Of a stretch of 64,000 nucleotides of DNA, positions 26,394 through 35,084 are shown piece after piece; the stretch's first letter is position 1, and the number at the start of each line of letters is the position of its first letter. Position numbers and translations under genes: made by a program. The stretch spans positions 1,178,001 to 1,242,000 of the forward strand of contig NZ_PPED02000001.1 in assembly GCF_002899825.2 (NCBI RefSeq), in the 5' to 3' direction. A model generated the notes under the pieces. The model did not search any database, was not told the DNA's origin, and worked only from the letters and a program-made list of their open reading frames with translations. The stretch is from Chryseobacterium phosphatilyticum. Its GTDB lineage: Bacteria > Bacteroidota > Bacteroidia > Flavobacteriales > Weeksellaceae.

Positions 26394-27416
26394 TTATTTG
26401 ATCTGAACTTCATAAATCTTTGGCCAGTTCTTCCCTGTCACCAACATATTTTCACCTTTAAAGGCTATTCCGTTCAAAACATCATCACTTCCTTTGGTAT
26501 TTTGTTTTGCAATTTCTGTAAAATCAAATGTACCCACTACTTCACCGTTAGCTGGATTAATTTTCAGGATAACCGGCTTTTGCCAAACGTTAGCGTAGAT
26601 AAACCCGTTATGGTATTCAAGCTCATTCAATTGGTCATAAGCCTGAGAACTACCTGCTACAGCAATGTATTTAACCAGTTTTGAAGGGTCGGCAGGATCC
26701 AGAAAATACAATAATTTGCTTCCGTCTGAAGCAATAAGGTTCTTTCCGTCATAGGTCAATCCCCAACCTTCTCCCAAAACGTTAGGATAAGCAAATTCTG
26801 AAAGCAGTTTTAAAGAATTTTTATCATAGATATATCCTTTTTTACTCTGCCATGTCAGTTGGTATACTTTATCACCGACGATGGTACTTCCTTCAGAAAA
26901 ATCTTCCGGAGCCTGTTTTGTAGAAGCCAGCGGAGTTGTGGTGCCCAGTGTATACTTTAATATCTGGGAAGATCCGTTCTGACCGTCACTTTCATAAATT
27001 GTATTGCCCTCAACCTGAAATCCCTGTACGAAATTTTTAGGATCATGAGGATATTCTGCTATAATCTGGTAGGTTATATTTTTTTCAGGATTCTTTGCAA
27101 ATACATTGATGGTTGCATCCTGATTCAATACTTCTCCTCCTTTTGTTTTGATATTGAATGTTACGGCATTGTCTCCTAATGTAAAAAACTTAGGATCAAT
27201 AGTTAAATCTGTAGTTTCTTTATCTCCGAAGCTAATGGTTACACTTTCTGCATTTTCTGTTACCTCTTTCGGAAGCTGAAGTTTATCCCCAAAATGATAT
27301 CCTTTTGCTTCCATTGAATTATTATAAGTATTCAATGTATTAAGAATCTCTTTATCCTTATTACAAGAGGCCAGCAATAAAATCGCTGCAAAACCTGCTA
27401 TTATATTTTTTTTCAT
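26394..27416 (-). CDS. Glutaminyl-peptide cyclotransferase lipoprotein
   Basis: The 340-residue protein has a lipobox (LLLASCNKD, Cys near residue 18). About 95 residues with an Ig-like look follow (VFAKNPEKN at the end), then a five-bladed propeller of the plant/bacterial QC type (PF05096). Landmarks are HDPKNFVQGFQVEGNTIYESDGQNGSS near 130, GEGWGLTYDGKNLIASDGS near 222, LNELEYHNGFIYANVWQ near 265, and VLNGIAFKGENMLVTGKNWPKIYEV at the end. It cyclises N-terminal Gln to pyroglutamate on exported proteins, a common modification in Bacteroidota after signal peptide cleavage. Confidence 0.93.
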   Translation of the reverse strand: MKKNIIAGFAAILLLASCNKDKEILNTLNTYNNSMEAKGYHFGDKLQLPKEVTENAESVTISFGDKETTDLTIDPKFFTLGDNAVTFNIKTKGGEVLNQDATINVFAKNPEKNITYQIIAEYPHDPKNFVQGFQVEGNTIYESDGQNGSSQILKYTLGTTTPLASTKQAPEDFSEGSTIVGDKVYQLTWQSKKGYIYDKNSLKLLSEFAYPNVLGEGWGLTYDGKNLIASDGSKLLYFLDPADPSKLVKYIAVAGSSQAYDQLNELEYHNGFIYANVWQKPVILKINPANGEVVGTFDFTEIAKQNTKGSDDVLNGIAFKGENMLVTGKNWPKIYEVQIK

Positions 27417-27436
27417 TGACTTTCTAAATATTTCCC

Positions 27437-27468
27437 CAAAAATAGCAAATTTTATTCCGTATTACCAA
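27437..27468 (-). promoter_or_regulatory. Promoter of the glutaminyl cyclotransferase gene
   Basis: On the minus strand TTG (27468-27466), a 21-base spacer, and TATTTTTG (27444-27437) match the Bacteroidota consensus. It overlaps the stop region of the upstream VOC gene, so the cyclotransferase has its own transcript. Confidence 0.7.
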
Positions 27469-27832
27469 TATTCTGCCTAGGTTCACCAAATTGCAGGATA
27501 TATCCGTTATTATCGTAGATGGCAAATTCTCTCATTTCCCATTCAAAGGTTTCAATTTCATAACAAATTTTTGTCTTTGTTTTAAGGTCTTCCCATAGTT
27601 CATCCACTTTATCAACGTTGAAATAAAATGAGCCTGTGAAGCCAATTGTTTTGAAATCTGCTTCTTTATTGGGTTCAGAAACCATAATATAAATATCGTC
27701 TTTGCGAAGTGAGGCCCATTGCCATTCATCGTTCCGGGCTAGTAATTCAAAACCCAGAATAAGCATATAAAAACTTATGGTTTCATCTAGATTTTCCGTC
27801 CAAAGCAATGGACGAAGGCCTGTAAATTTCAT
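27452..27832 (-). CDS. VOC-family (glyoxalase/bleomycin-resistance-like) protein
   Basis: The 126-residue protein starts MKFTGLRPLLWTENLDETI and shows the beta-alpha-beta-beta-beta VOC pattern with FYMLILGFELLAR and NDEWQWASLRKDDIYIMVSE, ending EFAIYDNNGYILQFG. The start at 27832 is chosen because its ATG overlaps the upstream GNAT stop codon (ATGA), giving translational coupling; an ATG at 27886 would overlap the GNAT gene by 58 bases. The metal ligands of true glyoxalases are only partly evident, so the substrate is unknown. Confidence 0.8.
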   Translation of the reverse strand: MKFTGLRPLLWTENLDETISFYMLILGFELLARNDEWQWASLRKDDIYIMVSEPNKEADFKTIGFTGSFYFNVDKVDELWEDLKTKTKICYEIETFEWEMREFAIYDNNGYILQFGEPRQNIGNTE

Positions 27833-28338
27833 GAGTTCTGTAATTGAAAATTCTTTTTTTGGATTTTCATATTCAATGAAATCCATATTTCCTGGTCAAT
27901 CTTTGCTTCACTTTTCACATTGGGATCAAAAATGAAACCTACCTTTTTATAACATTCTATAGCACCGGTATTCCAATCATAGACGTTGAGTTCTGCGGTT
28001 TTTTTGTCAAAATGACTAAACCCGTACTTCAGAAGTTCCTGCATTACTTTCTTTCCATAGCCTTTCCCTCTGTTGTTTTCGTCCCAGATGAGAATTCTAC
28101 CCAGCAGAAATGTATCTTCTTTTAGGAACATCTGAGCATGGCCTATACCGTTCCCGGTGGTTTGATCAATAATTTTGAATAACCTTCTTTTCTCATTCAA
28201 CAGATCGGCTTCCAGCTGATTTTCGGTTAAGGGAAAATGATACATCGGACCTGCAAACTGAAGAAGGGCTCTCTCATCTTTAATCTTTGAAATCAATGCC
28301 GGAGCATCTTCTATTGTAAAAGGTTGCAATTCTATCAT
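27829..28338 (-). CDS. GNAT-family N-acetyltransferase
   Basis: The 169-residue protein starts MIELQPFTIEDAPALISKI. The acetyl-CoA-binding motif RGKGYGKKVMQELLKYGF (R/Q-x-x-G-x-G/A) lies near residue 90, and a C-terminal ELNVYDWNTGAIECYKKVGF is typical of RimJ/RimL-like members. It is followed by the VOC gene with an ATGA overlap, and it starts 3 bases after the stop of the SRPBCC gene, so all three form one operon. The acceptor is unknown. Confidence 0.85.
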   Translation of the reverse strand: MIELQPFTIEDAPALISKIKDERALLQFAGPMYHFPLTENQLEADLLNEKRRLFKIIDQTTGNGIGHAQMFLKEDTFLLGRILIWDENNRGKGYGKKVMQELLKYGFSHFDKKTAELNVYDWNTGAIECYKKVGFIFDPNVKSEAKIDQEIWISLNMKIQKKNFQLQNS

Positions 28339-28341
28339 ATT

Positions 28342-28767
28342 TTATTTTTCTAAATATCCTTTTAAACTTTGTCCGATAATTCCGTTCCAGCCTTCTGTAA
28401 AACTTTCTCTTGAGAAGTTGCTTCCCAGTTCGTTAAAATTTTCAATTTCATCATGTGTTAATCTGACTACAGTCCCACCCTCTTCAGGCATCAGTTCCCA
28501 GGTCACTGTCGTTTTCAGTTTTGAATAATCCGGGTAAGACCAGGTATGTTTTAATTTTTTGTTGGGAATCATTTCGAGAATCTCACATTGATGATGGTAT
28601 TTGCTTTCTCCTCCTGGCTCAAAAAAGTTAAATACTTTTCCAACTTCCGGCTCAAAATCCTTAATATCAAAATACCAGGATTTCATTTCATTTTTATCGG
28701 TTAACGCTTCCCAAACCTTATCGATTGGCGCATTGATCTTGTATTGAACAGTTACAGGTGTGTCCAT
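28342..28767 (-). CDS. SRPBCC (AHSA1/START-like) domain protein
   Basis: The 141-residue protein has the AHSA1 pattern: INAPIDKVWEALTD near residue 12, MKSWYFD, PNKKLKHTWSYPDY, TTVTWELMPEEGGTVVRLTH near 90, and GWNGIIGQSLKGYL at the end. The fold is a helix-grip hydrophobic pocket. It is the first gene of the SRPBCC-GNAT-VOC operon. The role is not predictable. Confidence 0.85.
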   Translation of the reverse strand: MDTPVTVQYKINAPIDKVWEALTDKNEMKSWYFDIKDFEPEVGKVFNFFEPGGESKYHHQCEILEMIPNKKLKHTWSYPDYSKLKTTVTWELMPEEGGTVVRLTHDEIENFNELGSNFSRESFTEGWNGIIGQSLKGYLEK

Positions 28768-28848
28768 ATTGCTAAAATTTAATTCAATATCTTAACTACA
28801 AAACGAAAATTATCTCTTTTCAGTCGACGAATCTTATTTTGACAAAAT

Positions 28849-29011
28849 CAAAAGTCACAAAAGAATCTGAACACTTAGGTTATTGTAAGGTTACTATTCT
28901 TACTATTGAAAAGAGCTCTTAAGTTTTGATAATCCGTAGATTTTCACCTTATGAATCTTATGCAAGTTAACCTTAATTTTAGACTTAGCTTAAATCCTTT
29001 TGTGACTTTTG
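28849..29011. repeat. MITE-like non-coding element with 15-bp terminal inverted repeats
   Basis: The ends CAAAAGTCACAAAAG (28849-28863) and CTTTTGTGACTTTTG (28997-29011) are perfect reverse complements. The 133 bases between them have no open frame. Inside are AGGTTATTGTAAGGTTACT and CAAGTTAACCTTAAT strings, the latter resembling the repeat-like DNA near 1065. It lies between the SRPBCC operon and the antiporter gene. No transposase or clear target-site duplication was seen. Confidence 0.65.
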
Positions 29012-29034
29012 TAGTTTAATTTTTTTTTATCGAA

Positions 29035-30648
29035 TTATCCGTGTGAAAATCCGGTAATCTTTGCTTCATCAAAATCCAGTTGCATTTCGATTGTTCTCAT
29101 CACATGGTCATCAAATATTTTCTCTCTTTTCATTCTGTGGAGTTCGTTTCGCTGTGCCTGGATAATCTGCCTTAGCACATCTTTATTTTCATTGATAGCC
29201 GTTACATAATCTCCCGTAGATGCCATACATTGTACTTTATCTGTCATCAACATCATTTCGTTTTCCAGTTTGTGTTTTTGGTGACGTACAAGACTATTCG
29301 TCTCAGCCAGTTCAGCAAAGTCATTATCCAGTTTGTGTAAAGCAGTTTCTTTTAGTTTACGCATCAGGATCACTTCCTGTTTTTCCTCCGGTAATTCACT
29401 CCCGGCATCATTGATTTTCAGCAATTTCAAGATAGGACTCAGAAGTAAGCCTTGCCCAACCAGAGTAATCAATATAATAACGAAAGTTACAAATAAGATA
29501 ATATTTCGGTGTGGAAATGCCTCTCCATTGGGTAAAAATGCCGGAATAGATAATGCTGCTGCCAATGAAACTACTCCCCTCATCGCTGCAAAACTAATGA
29601 TAAAGGGTTCCCGCCAGTCTGGCCTGGGAACTTTCAACCTTAATTCTTTGGAACATATTCTTGGAAAATACATCAATGCATAACTATACAATATCCTTGT
29701 TGCAATAATGGCTCCACCAATCACAATACTATAGAAAATACCTTCTGAAATGGTATAGTCTTTCATTGCCTCAACCACTACAGGCAGCTCAAGGCCAATC
29801 AGGATAAAGATGATCGTATTCATCAGGAAAATTAAGACACTCCATACATTTCCGGATTGAATTCTCGAGGTATGACTCAGATAACAATGCGAATTGTAAG
29901 ACATTAATAATCCTCCTGCCACTACAGCCAAAACCCCTGAAAAGTGGAAGTGTTCAGCACCTACATACATAATGTACGGAACAATAAGGGTAATCACTGT
30001 ATCAATATTTGAATTGGAGGGTATAATTTTTAGTAATGCCCCAAAGAGAAAACCCACAGCCACTCCTACAGCGACCCCTCCGATTGCCATGGTAAAAAAA
30101 TCCTGAATAGCATCTCGCCAGATAAACTGACCAGAAATGACTGCCGCCAAAGCAAATTTAAATACAATCAAACTGGAGGCATCATTGATAAGACTTTCTC
30201 CTTCCAAAATGCTTGTAATTTTTTTTGGAATTTTCATATGTTTCAATACTGAAGTAGCGGCGACTGCATCAGGTGGGGAATTCACTCCTCCCAAAAGGAA
30301 TCCCATTGCTATTGTAAGTCCGGGAATGATAGAAGATGACAAATAGGCCACCACTACTGAAGTCAGAAATACCAATCCGAAAGCCATTGAGAAAATCTGC
30401 TTTCGCCATTTATGAAAATCTTGCCAGGAAGTAAACCAGGCAGCTTCAAATAAAATGGGGGGCAGGAAAATAAGAAAAACAAGATCCGGTTCTATTTCAA
30501 TCGTTGGTATTCCGGGAACAAAGCTTATCAAAAGTCCTGCAATCACAAGAAAAATCGGATAGGCAACTCTTAATTTCTGCCCAATCATCACTAATATCAT
30601 CACAGAAAGAAGTACTGCAATGGATATTATAACATAGCTGTGAATCAT
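29035..30648 (-). CDS. CPA1-family Na+/H+ antiporter
   Basis: The 537-residue protein has about twelve hydrophobic segments up to residue 415, then a charged cytoplasmic tail of about 120 residues. CPA1 landmarks are FLPPILFEAAW near residue 66, GGVNSPPDAVAATSVL near 122, EGESLINDASSLIVFKFALAA near 150 (the ND motif carries the transport Asp), and SFAAMRGVVSLAAALSIP near 357. It exchanges Na+ or K+ for H+ at the inner membrane. The tail contains predicted helices (residues 430-520) and may be regulatory. Confidence 0.92.
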   Translation of the reverse strand: MIHSYVIISIAVLLSVMILVMIGQKLRVAYPIFLVIAGLLISFVPGIPTIEIEPDLVFLIFLPPILFEAAWFTSWQDFHKWRKQIFSMAFGLVFLTSVVVAYLSSSIIPGLTIAMGFLLGGVNSPPDAVAATSVLKHMKIPKKITSILEGESLINDASSLIVFKFALAAVISGQFIWRDAIQDFFTMAIGGVAVGVAVGFLFGALLKIIPSNSNIDTVITLIVPYIMYVGAEHFHFSGVLAVVAGGLLMSYNSHCYLSHTSRIQSGNVWSVLIFLMNTIIFILIGLELPVVVEAMKDYTISEGIFYSIVIGGAIIATRILYSYALMYFPRICSKELRLKVPRPDWREPFIISFAAMRGVVSLAAALSIPAFLPNGEAFPHRNIILFVTFVIILITLVGQGLLLSPILKLLKINDAGSELPEEKQEVILMRKLKETALHKLDNDFAELAETNSLVRHQKHKLENEMMLMTDKVQCMASTGDYVTAINENKDVLRQIIQAQRNELHRMKREKIFDDHVMRTIEMQLDFDEAKITGFSHG

Positions 30649-30761
30649 TTTTATTTAGTTTTTTTGTGTTATTCGTTAATAAAACTCCCATAGATTATTC
30701 GGGTTACATTTCTCTGCAGCTTTTAAATCAATGGGATTGTTTTTATACTTTTAAAGGAGTT

Positions 30762-31766
30762 TTAAAGCACAATATTATTTTTTGGAACAATAGCAGGTGG
30801 AAGATCAGTTTCATCCAGCATGTCTCTCATATCAATTTCAATCGTACGGCTTATCTGGGTAATCGGCACATCATTCGGGCTTCCTTCAAAGGGGTTTACC
30901 GATGCTTCTCCTACACTGTCTAAAGTATGGAAACACCAGGTCACCAATAACGAGAAAGGAATATTAAACCATAAAGTCATACCTTCAAGGGCTGTACCTT
31001 CTCCCAATTTATCAAGCTCTTTGATCAATCCGAATGGTACAAAAAGAATAAACAACAACAAAAGGTAAGTCGTAATGGAAGAAAAATTTCGTGGATAAGG
31101 AAAGTTTTTGATTCTTTCCGCTTTTCCCTGATCATCAGTAAATTTCACCAGTTGCTGGTTGATTTGTGACCATTGAAAATCATTGATTTCTCCATTTTTA
31201 TAGGCTTCAGACAATTCTTTACTTTGGCTGGCCATAAGTTGTGTTGCTCTGTTTTTCTTGCTTAAGATATAGTGAAGTTCGTCTTCAGAAAGATATTTTT
31301 TCAATTCTTCATCAATCTTGGTCAGCCTTTCCGGAATATCATATTTCCTGGAATATTCATCGAATTGTGCGGTCCCCATATTTTCCCAGGCTCTGGGTTC
31401 TCTGAGTTGAAAACGAAGGGCCGTAAGCCATGCATAATGGCGCAGAAACATTTCTTTTACCTTCACAGGATTGGTCCCTACCAAAGAATCTCTTAAGATA
31501 TATCCAAAACTCCGGCTGTCATTAATGATAGAGCCATAAATTTGTCTTGCTTCCCAAAGTCTGCTGTAACTGGCATTATTTTTAAATCCGACAATAAAGG
31601 CTACTGCCGTTCCTAAGATGGCAATCGGTTGCCATGGAATAGACAAAAACTTCCATCCCAAAAAATAGAGCACAGTAGGAATGGCTGAAAATATTGTTAA
31701 AACGTAAATACTGCGTCTCGTCCATTTCATGAACTCACCCGCTCCAAATCTTTTCCCTGAATGCAT
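30762..31766 (-). CDS. Bestrophin-family anion channel protein
   Basis: The 334-residue protein starts MHSGKRFGAGEFMKWTRRS. The bestrophin/UPF0187 core includes PWQPIAILGTAVAFIVGFKNNASYSRLWEARQIYG near residue 42 and FPYPRNFSSITTYLLLLFILFVPFGL near 222. NPFEGSPNDVPITQISRTIEIDMRDML near 290 is the belt region. Four transmembrane helices are expected. Bacterial bestrophins conduct small ions. The gene is downstream of the DUF2490 gene on the same strand, with about 93 bases between. Confidence 0.92.
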   Translation of the reverse strand: MHSGKRFGAGEFMKWTRRSIYVLTIFSAIPTVLYFLGWKFLSIPWQPIAILGTAVAFIVGFKNNASYSRLWEARQIYGSIINDSRSFGYILRDSLVGTNPVKVKEMFLRHYAWLTALRFQLREPRAWENMGTAQFDEYSRKYDIPERLTKIDEELKKYLSEDELHYILSKKNRATQLMASQSKELSEAYKNGEINDFQWSQINQQLVKFTDDQGKAERIKNFPYPRNFSSITTYLLLLFILFVPFGLIKELDKLGEGTALEGMTLWFNIPFSLLVTWCFHTLDSVGEASVNPFEGSPNDVPITQISRTIEIDMRDMLDETDLPPAIVPKNNIVL

Positions 31767-31859
31767 ATAAGTGTGTTTTTATTTTGTTATGATTAGCTCG
31801 TTGTTTTCTACAATAGCTGTTTTCAATTTCATCCCGGCATTCAGCAAAAACAATTATTG

Positions 31860-32543
31860 TTATTTTTTTGTAAATGGAATATTGTTATAAAAACCAATCT
31901 GAATCTGTCCTCTGTTTTTATTTTCCTGAAGCTGATTCATATACCCTGCTTCAATCCTCATATTTTTATTAATCACATATCCTAAAGCCCCATAGACTCT
32001 GTTTCTATCAAAAACCGGACTATTGAAATGCAGGAAAATCTCATTATAAACAGATGCATAAAAGGCTTTTGGTACCATCTCTTTTTGTGTGATAGGGATC
32101 GTTACTCCTAACATGTAACGGAATCTCATCCTAAAATCATCTTCGAGAAAACGTTCTTCTAAACGATAACGATGCTGAAGGTTAAAACGCCCGAATTTCT
32201 GTTTAGTGATAAACTGCTGAAAAATTCTATGCTCTATATTTTCTTTTTTTTCCCCTTTCACATAGGGCTGGCTTAGAATAAACCCATATCCCAACAAAAC
32301 ATTATTGTTATTTTCACTCAGGTCATACCCTATCCCTGTACGAATTAAAAGTTGTTCCAGATCGCCGACAGCATCAAAGTTCCTGTATTGAATTTCGTTA
32401 TGTAAGTTTAATTTTTTGCTGATCTTATTATTTCCAAAATACATATACCATGCACCCAGATCATTCTTTTGGGCAAAAGCAGATATCGATCCTAAACTTG
32501 CAAGGGTAAGAGCCAACTTCGTAAAAACCTTTCTCATGTTCAT
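31860..32543 (-). CDS. DUF2490 outer-membrane beta-barrel-like protein
   Basis: The 227-residue protein has a signal peptide ending AFAQ, then alternating amphipathic strands typical of small outer-membrane barrels. DUF2490 landmarks are LGAWYMYFGNNKISKKLNLHNEIQYRNF near residue 30, LLIRTGIGYDL, NIEHRIFQQFITKQKFGRFNLQHRYRLEERF, and the C-terminal QIQIGFYNNIPF. The function is unknown. The initiator could be either of two ATG codons six bases apart. Confidence 0.85.
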   Translation of the reverse strand: MNMRKVFTKLALTLASLGSISAFAQKNDLGAWYMYFGNNKISKKLNLHNEIQYRNFDAVGDLEQLLIRTGIGYDLSENNNNVLLGYGFILSQPYVKGEKKENIEHRIFQQFITKQKFGRFNLQHRYRLEERFLEDDFRMRFRYMLGVTIPITQKEMVPKAFYASVYNEIFLHFNSPVFDRNRVYGALGYVINKNMRIEAGYMNQLQENKNRGQIQIGFYNNIPFTKK

Positions 32544-32670
32544 TAATTACTATTATCTATCGTTTTTAACAAAATTAATATTTTAAATCAATAATAACAA
32601 ACAATATTTTTGAACTGAAATTCTGAGATTAAAAAAGCAGGTGATTTTAAATATGAAAGTTTTTATCTCT

Positions 32671-33063
32671 TTACCCGGGAATCATCTCTGTCAGAACACT
32701 ATCACCACTTCTATCAAAATAAGTACAGTTCATTGAATTCAAATCCATTTTCCACCCTTTTATTCCGTTTTCTGCACAGTCATTACAGAATGTCTTGTAA
32801 TCCGTTCCTCCCTGCTGGTGCAGCTTTAGTCTCACCTTGAAATAATCAAGATTTACATTGTTTGAAATGGTAAGAAGATCATACTTACTCCCGGTTTGTA
32901 CAGATTGATTGTCTTCATCAAAAAATTCTGTATTACCATCTGAAATATAGGTTGTATAATGAGAAACACCCAATTTCTTTATAGCCCGGATGTACTGAGG
33001 GAAATCTGCTCCGGTTTTTACTTTCTGATGTTCAGCGATAATAGTTTCAATTGTAATTTTCAT
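32671..33063 (-). CDS. DUF1398 family protein
   Basis: The 130-residue protein starts MKITIETIIAEHQKVKTGADFP and contains the DUF1398 features GVSHYTTYISDGNTEFF, DYFKVRLKLHQQGGTDYKTFCNDCAENGIKGW and MDLNSMNCTYFD. The C-x-x-C-like pair FCNDCAENG is conserved in the family. The start at 33063 is preferred over 33087 because the family N-terminus begins there. No function is known. Confidence 0.85.
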   Translation of the reverse strand: MKITIETIIAEHQKVKTGADFPQYIRAIKKLGVSHYTTYISDGNTEFFDEDNQSVQTGSKYDLLTISNNVNLDYFKVRLKLHQQGGTDYKTFCNDCAENGIKGWKMDLNSMNCTYFDRSGDSVLTEMIPG

Positions 33064-33135
33064 CTTTTTATATTTTGTATGAATCAATAGATTATTTCTT
33101 TGATCAGGCCAAAGGTAAAGATTTAAGAAATTAAA

Positions 33136-33167
33136 ATAAAAAAAACCGACAGAATTACTGCCGGTAT
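33136..33167 (-). terminator. Terminator of the PhnB-like VOC gene
   Basis: ACCGACAG (33145-33152) pairs with CTGCCGGT (33158-33165) with one wobble and leads into a run of eight T residues on the minus strand, about 30 bases past the stop at 33199. Confidence 0.85.
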
Positions 33168-33198
33168 ATATTGTAATGAGGTTCTACAAAAAAACATC

Positions 33199-33648
33199 TT
33201 ACGGATGTTGCTGCATTTTTGCAGGATCATCGTAATTGACCATCCAATTGATTCCGAATTTATCGGTAAGCATTCCAAAATAAGCTCCCCAGAAAGTATC
33301 TGCCATGGGCATGGTAACCTGTCCTCCTTCAGAAAGACCGTTGAATAATTTGCCTGCTTCATCTTTTGATTCTGCATTGACAGAAATAGAAAAATTATTT
33401 CCTGCTTTGAAGCTAGAAGCCCATTCTCCACCTGTATCACTGCCCATTAATACTGTTTCCTTAGAAATCGGAAGAGTAACGTGCATGATTTTGTCTTTAT
33501 CTTCTTCCGGTGTTTCTTTACCTTCCATAGGAGGCATTTCTCCGAAAGTTCCGATATAAGGATATTCTCCTCCGAAAACTGATTTATAGAAGTCGAATGC
33601 TTCTCTGCAGTTTCCATTAAATATTAAATAAACGTTTACTGATGCCAT
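33199..33648 (-). CDS. PhnB-like VOC-family protein
   Basis: The 149-residue protein starts MASVNVYLIFNGNCREAFDFYKSVFGGE, the PhnB/3-demethylubiquinone-methyltransferase-like VOC beginning. It continues with KIMHVTLPISKETVLMGSD, NNFSISVNAESKDEAGKLFN and ends with FWGAYFGMLTDKFGINWMVNY. The family is dimeric, and its catalytic role in most genomes is unknown. It follows the next VOC gene on the same strand after about 45 bases, so the two are probably co-transcribed. Confidence 0.88.
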   Translation of the reverse strand: MASVNVYLIFNGNCREAFDFYKSVFGGEYPYIGTFGEMPPMEGKETPEEDKDKIMHVTLPISKETVLMGSDTGGEWASSFKAGNNFSISVNAESKDEAGKLFNGLSEGGQVTMPMADTFWGAYFGMLTDKFGINWMVNYDDPAKMQQHP

Positions 33649-33692
33649 GATTGTTTTTATTAGTTAAGTTTTAATATGTTTTTTACTTCTCA

Positions 33693-34064
33693 CTAGCGAT
33701 GTTGATCGATTAAGATCATATTGCCATCCGGGTCTTTCAGATAAATATGTTCCGGGCCGGAAGTAGTTTCGTCAGCTTCTTTGTCAATTTCTATACCCTG
33801 GTCTTTTAAACGTTTCTGAATCACACGTACATCTTCAAAAGATTCAAGATTTTGTGCATTTTCATCCCACCCCGGGTTAAAAGTCAGCATATTCCCGTCA
33901 AACATTGCCTGAAACAGCCCTATGATCGTACTGCCATTCTTCATGATCAGATAATTGTGGTCTATATTTCCGCCCATTGCAGAAAAACCCAGCTTTTCAT
34001 AAAACTCTTTAGATTTTTCAAGATCTTTCACACTTAAGCTTAATGAGAATACTCCTAGTTTCAT
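33693..34064 (-). CDS. VOC-family (glyoxalase-like) protein
   Basis: The 123-residue protein starts MKLGVFSLSLSVKDLEKSKEFYEKLGF and ends with EHIYLKDPDGNMILIDQH. It keeps a Glu and a His at the usual VOC metal-ligand positions of the last strand pair (DPDGN.ILIDQH). The start at 34064 is chosen because the VOC fold begins there. An ATG at 34157 would overlap the upstream secreted-protein gene and add 31 unlike residues. The substrate is unknown. Confidence 0.88.
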   Translation of the reverse strand: MKLGVFSLSLSVKDLEKSKEFYEKLGFSAMGGNIDHNYLIMKNGSTIIGLFQAMFDGNMLTFNPGWDENAQNLESFEDVRVIQKRLKDQGIEIDKEADETTSGPEHIYLKDPDGNMILIDQHR

Positions 34065-34113
34065 AGATAAAATATTAAGGTCGAGGCTAAGCCTGTTTAA
34101 AAGTTTTAGGTTT

Positions 34114-34590
34114 TTATTGATTTTTAAGATGGGTTTTAAACTCCATTGTTCCATCATAACTTTTCCAATCTCCTACAAATTCAATGTATTGGCCTTCTAT
34201 TTTTTCGGTTTTTCTGTTCCATTTGAAATTATAAACAAACTTTCCTTTCAGAAGTCCTGAATGTTTGCCTTTGTTTTCTTCTGCCATTTCATATTCCCCG
34301 AATATTGTTCCTTGTCTTTTGGAATCTTTATATTTTAAAATCGTTAATTTACCTTCAAATTTTGCGTAATTGGTATCTACAAGAGAATATCCTGAAACGA
34401 AATACTCCTGATCATTCTTTTTATTTTGTTCTGAAGTATTGATTTTCAGTTTCAATTCCTGTCCTTTTTTTCCGATAGTTCCCACATAAGGTTTACTGCC
34501 GTTGAGCCAGACACTTGAGATATCCGGCATTTGATTTTGGCCAAAAACAAAATTAGCGGTGAAGAGGAAAAGCAATAAATTTTTTTTCAT
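34114..34590 (-). CDS. Secreted protein of unknown function
   Basis: The 158-residue protein has a signal peptide MKKNLLLFLFTANFVFGQ. The beta-rich remainder holds SSVWLNGSKPYVGTIGKKGQELKLKINTSEQ, GKLTILKYKDSKRQGTIFGEYEMAEENKGKHSGLLKGKF and a C-terminal WKSYDGTMEFKT. The pattern suggests a small lipocalin- or sandwich-like periplasmic domain. I do not recognise the family. It begins 10 bases after the upstream DUF1569 gene stop, indicating an operon. The start at 34590 is fixed by the signal peptide. Confidence 0.65.
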   Translation of the reverse strand: MKKNLLLFLFTANFVFGQNQMPDISSVWLNGSKPYVGTIGKKGQELKLKINTSEQNKKNDQEYFVSGYSLVDTNYAKFEGKLTILKYKDSKRQGTIFGEYEMAEENKGKHSGLLKGKFVYNFKWNRKTEKIEGQYIEFVGDWKSYDGTMEFKTHLKNQ

Positions 34591-34600
34591 ATGTGTTGTT

Positions 34601-35056
34601 TTAAACTCCAAATTGTGATAAGTGATGATTAAGGTGTTTTGCAAACATATTATTCCACTCCTGGGCATTTAATTTTCCGAAAGAGAAAGATTCTTTACCA
34701 TCAAAAGCATCTGCTCCTAATTGTTGGGTTTTTTGGATAAAACCGATCAATCTTGTTTTTTCTTCATGAAAATTCTTCCTTCCTGTCACCAAAAACTGAG
34801 GAGCTGTAGGGGAATCCCTTGGGTAAGCTTTTTCACCCACTACTTTAGATTTTACAAATGTCTTTAGAATAAATTTAGCAATTGCCCCCGGTTTTTTGTG
34901 TTTTTCCGGCTCATATACCATTTCATACGTTATGCTGCAATGTGCAAGCATCTGATCAACGGTCATTTTACCCCACAATCCGTGAGTGTCTTCTACCAAT
35001 TTATTGATTCTATCGATGTAATTCTGAGCATCTTTTACATCAAATACATTTTCCAT
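34601..35056 (-). CDS. DUF1569 (DinB-like) family protein
   Basis: The 151-residue protein has the DUF1569 four-helix pattern of the DinB/YfiT superfamily: HGLWGKMTVDQMLAHCSITYEMV near residue 25 and EKAYPRDSPTAPQFLVTGRKNFHEEKTRL near 75. The C-terminal FGKLNAQEWNNMFAKHLNHHLSQFG supplies the last histidines of the metal site. Likely metal-binding, possibly a thiol-dependent enzyme. It is the first gene of a set with the secreted protein and the VOC genes. Confidence 0.85.
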   Translation of the reverse strand: MENVFDVKDAQNYIDRINKLVEDTHGLWGKMTVDQMLAHCSITYEMVYEPEKHKKPGAIAKFILKTFVKSKVVGEKAYPRDSPTAPQFLVTGRKNFHEEKTRLIGFIQKTQQLGADAFDGKESFSFGKLNAQEWNNMFAKHLNHHLSQFGV

Positions 35057-35084
35057 ATTTTTTCTATTTTACCAGAAACAAATA

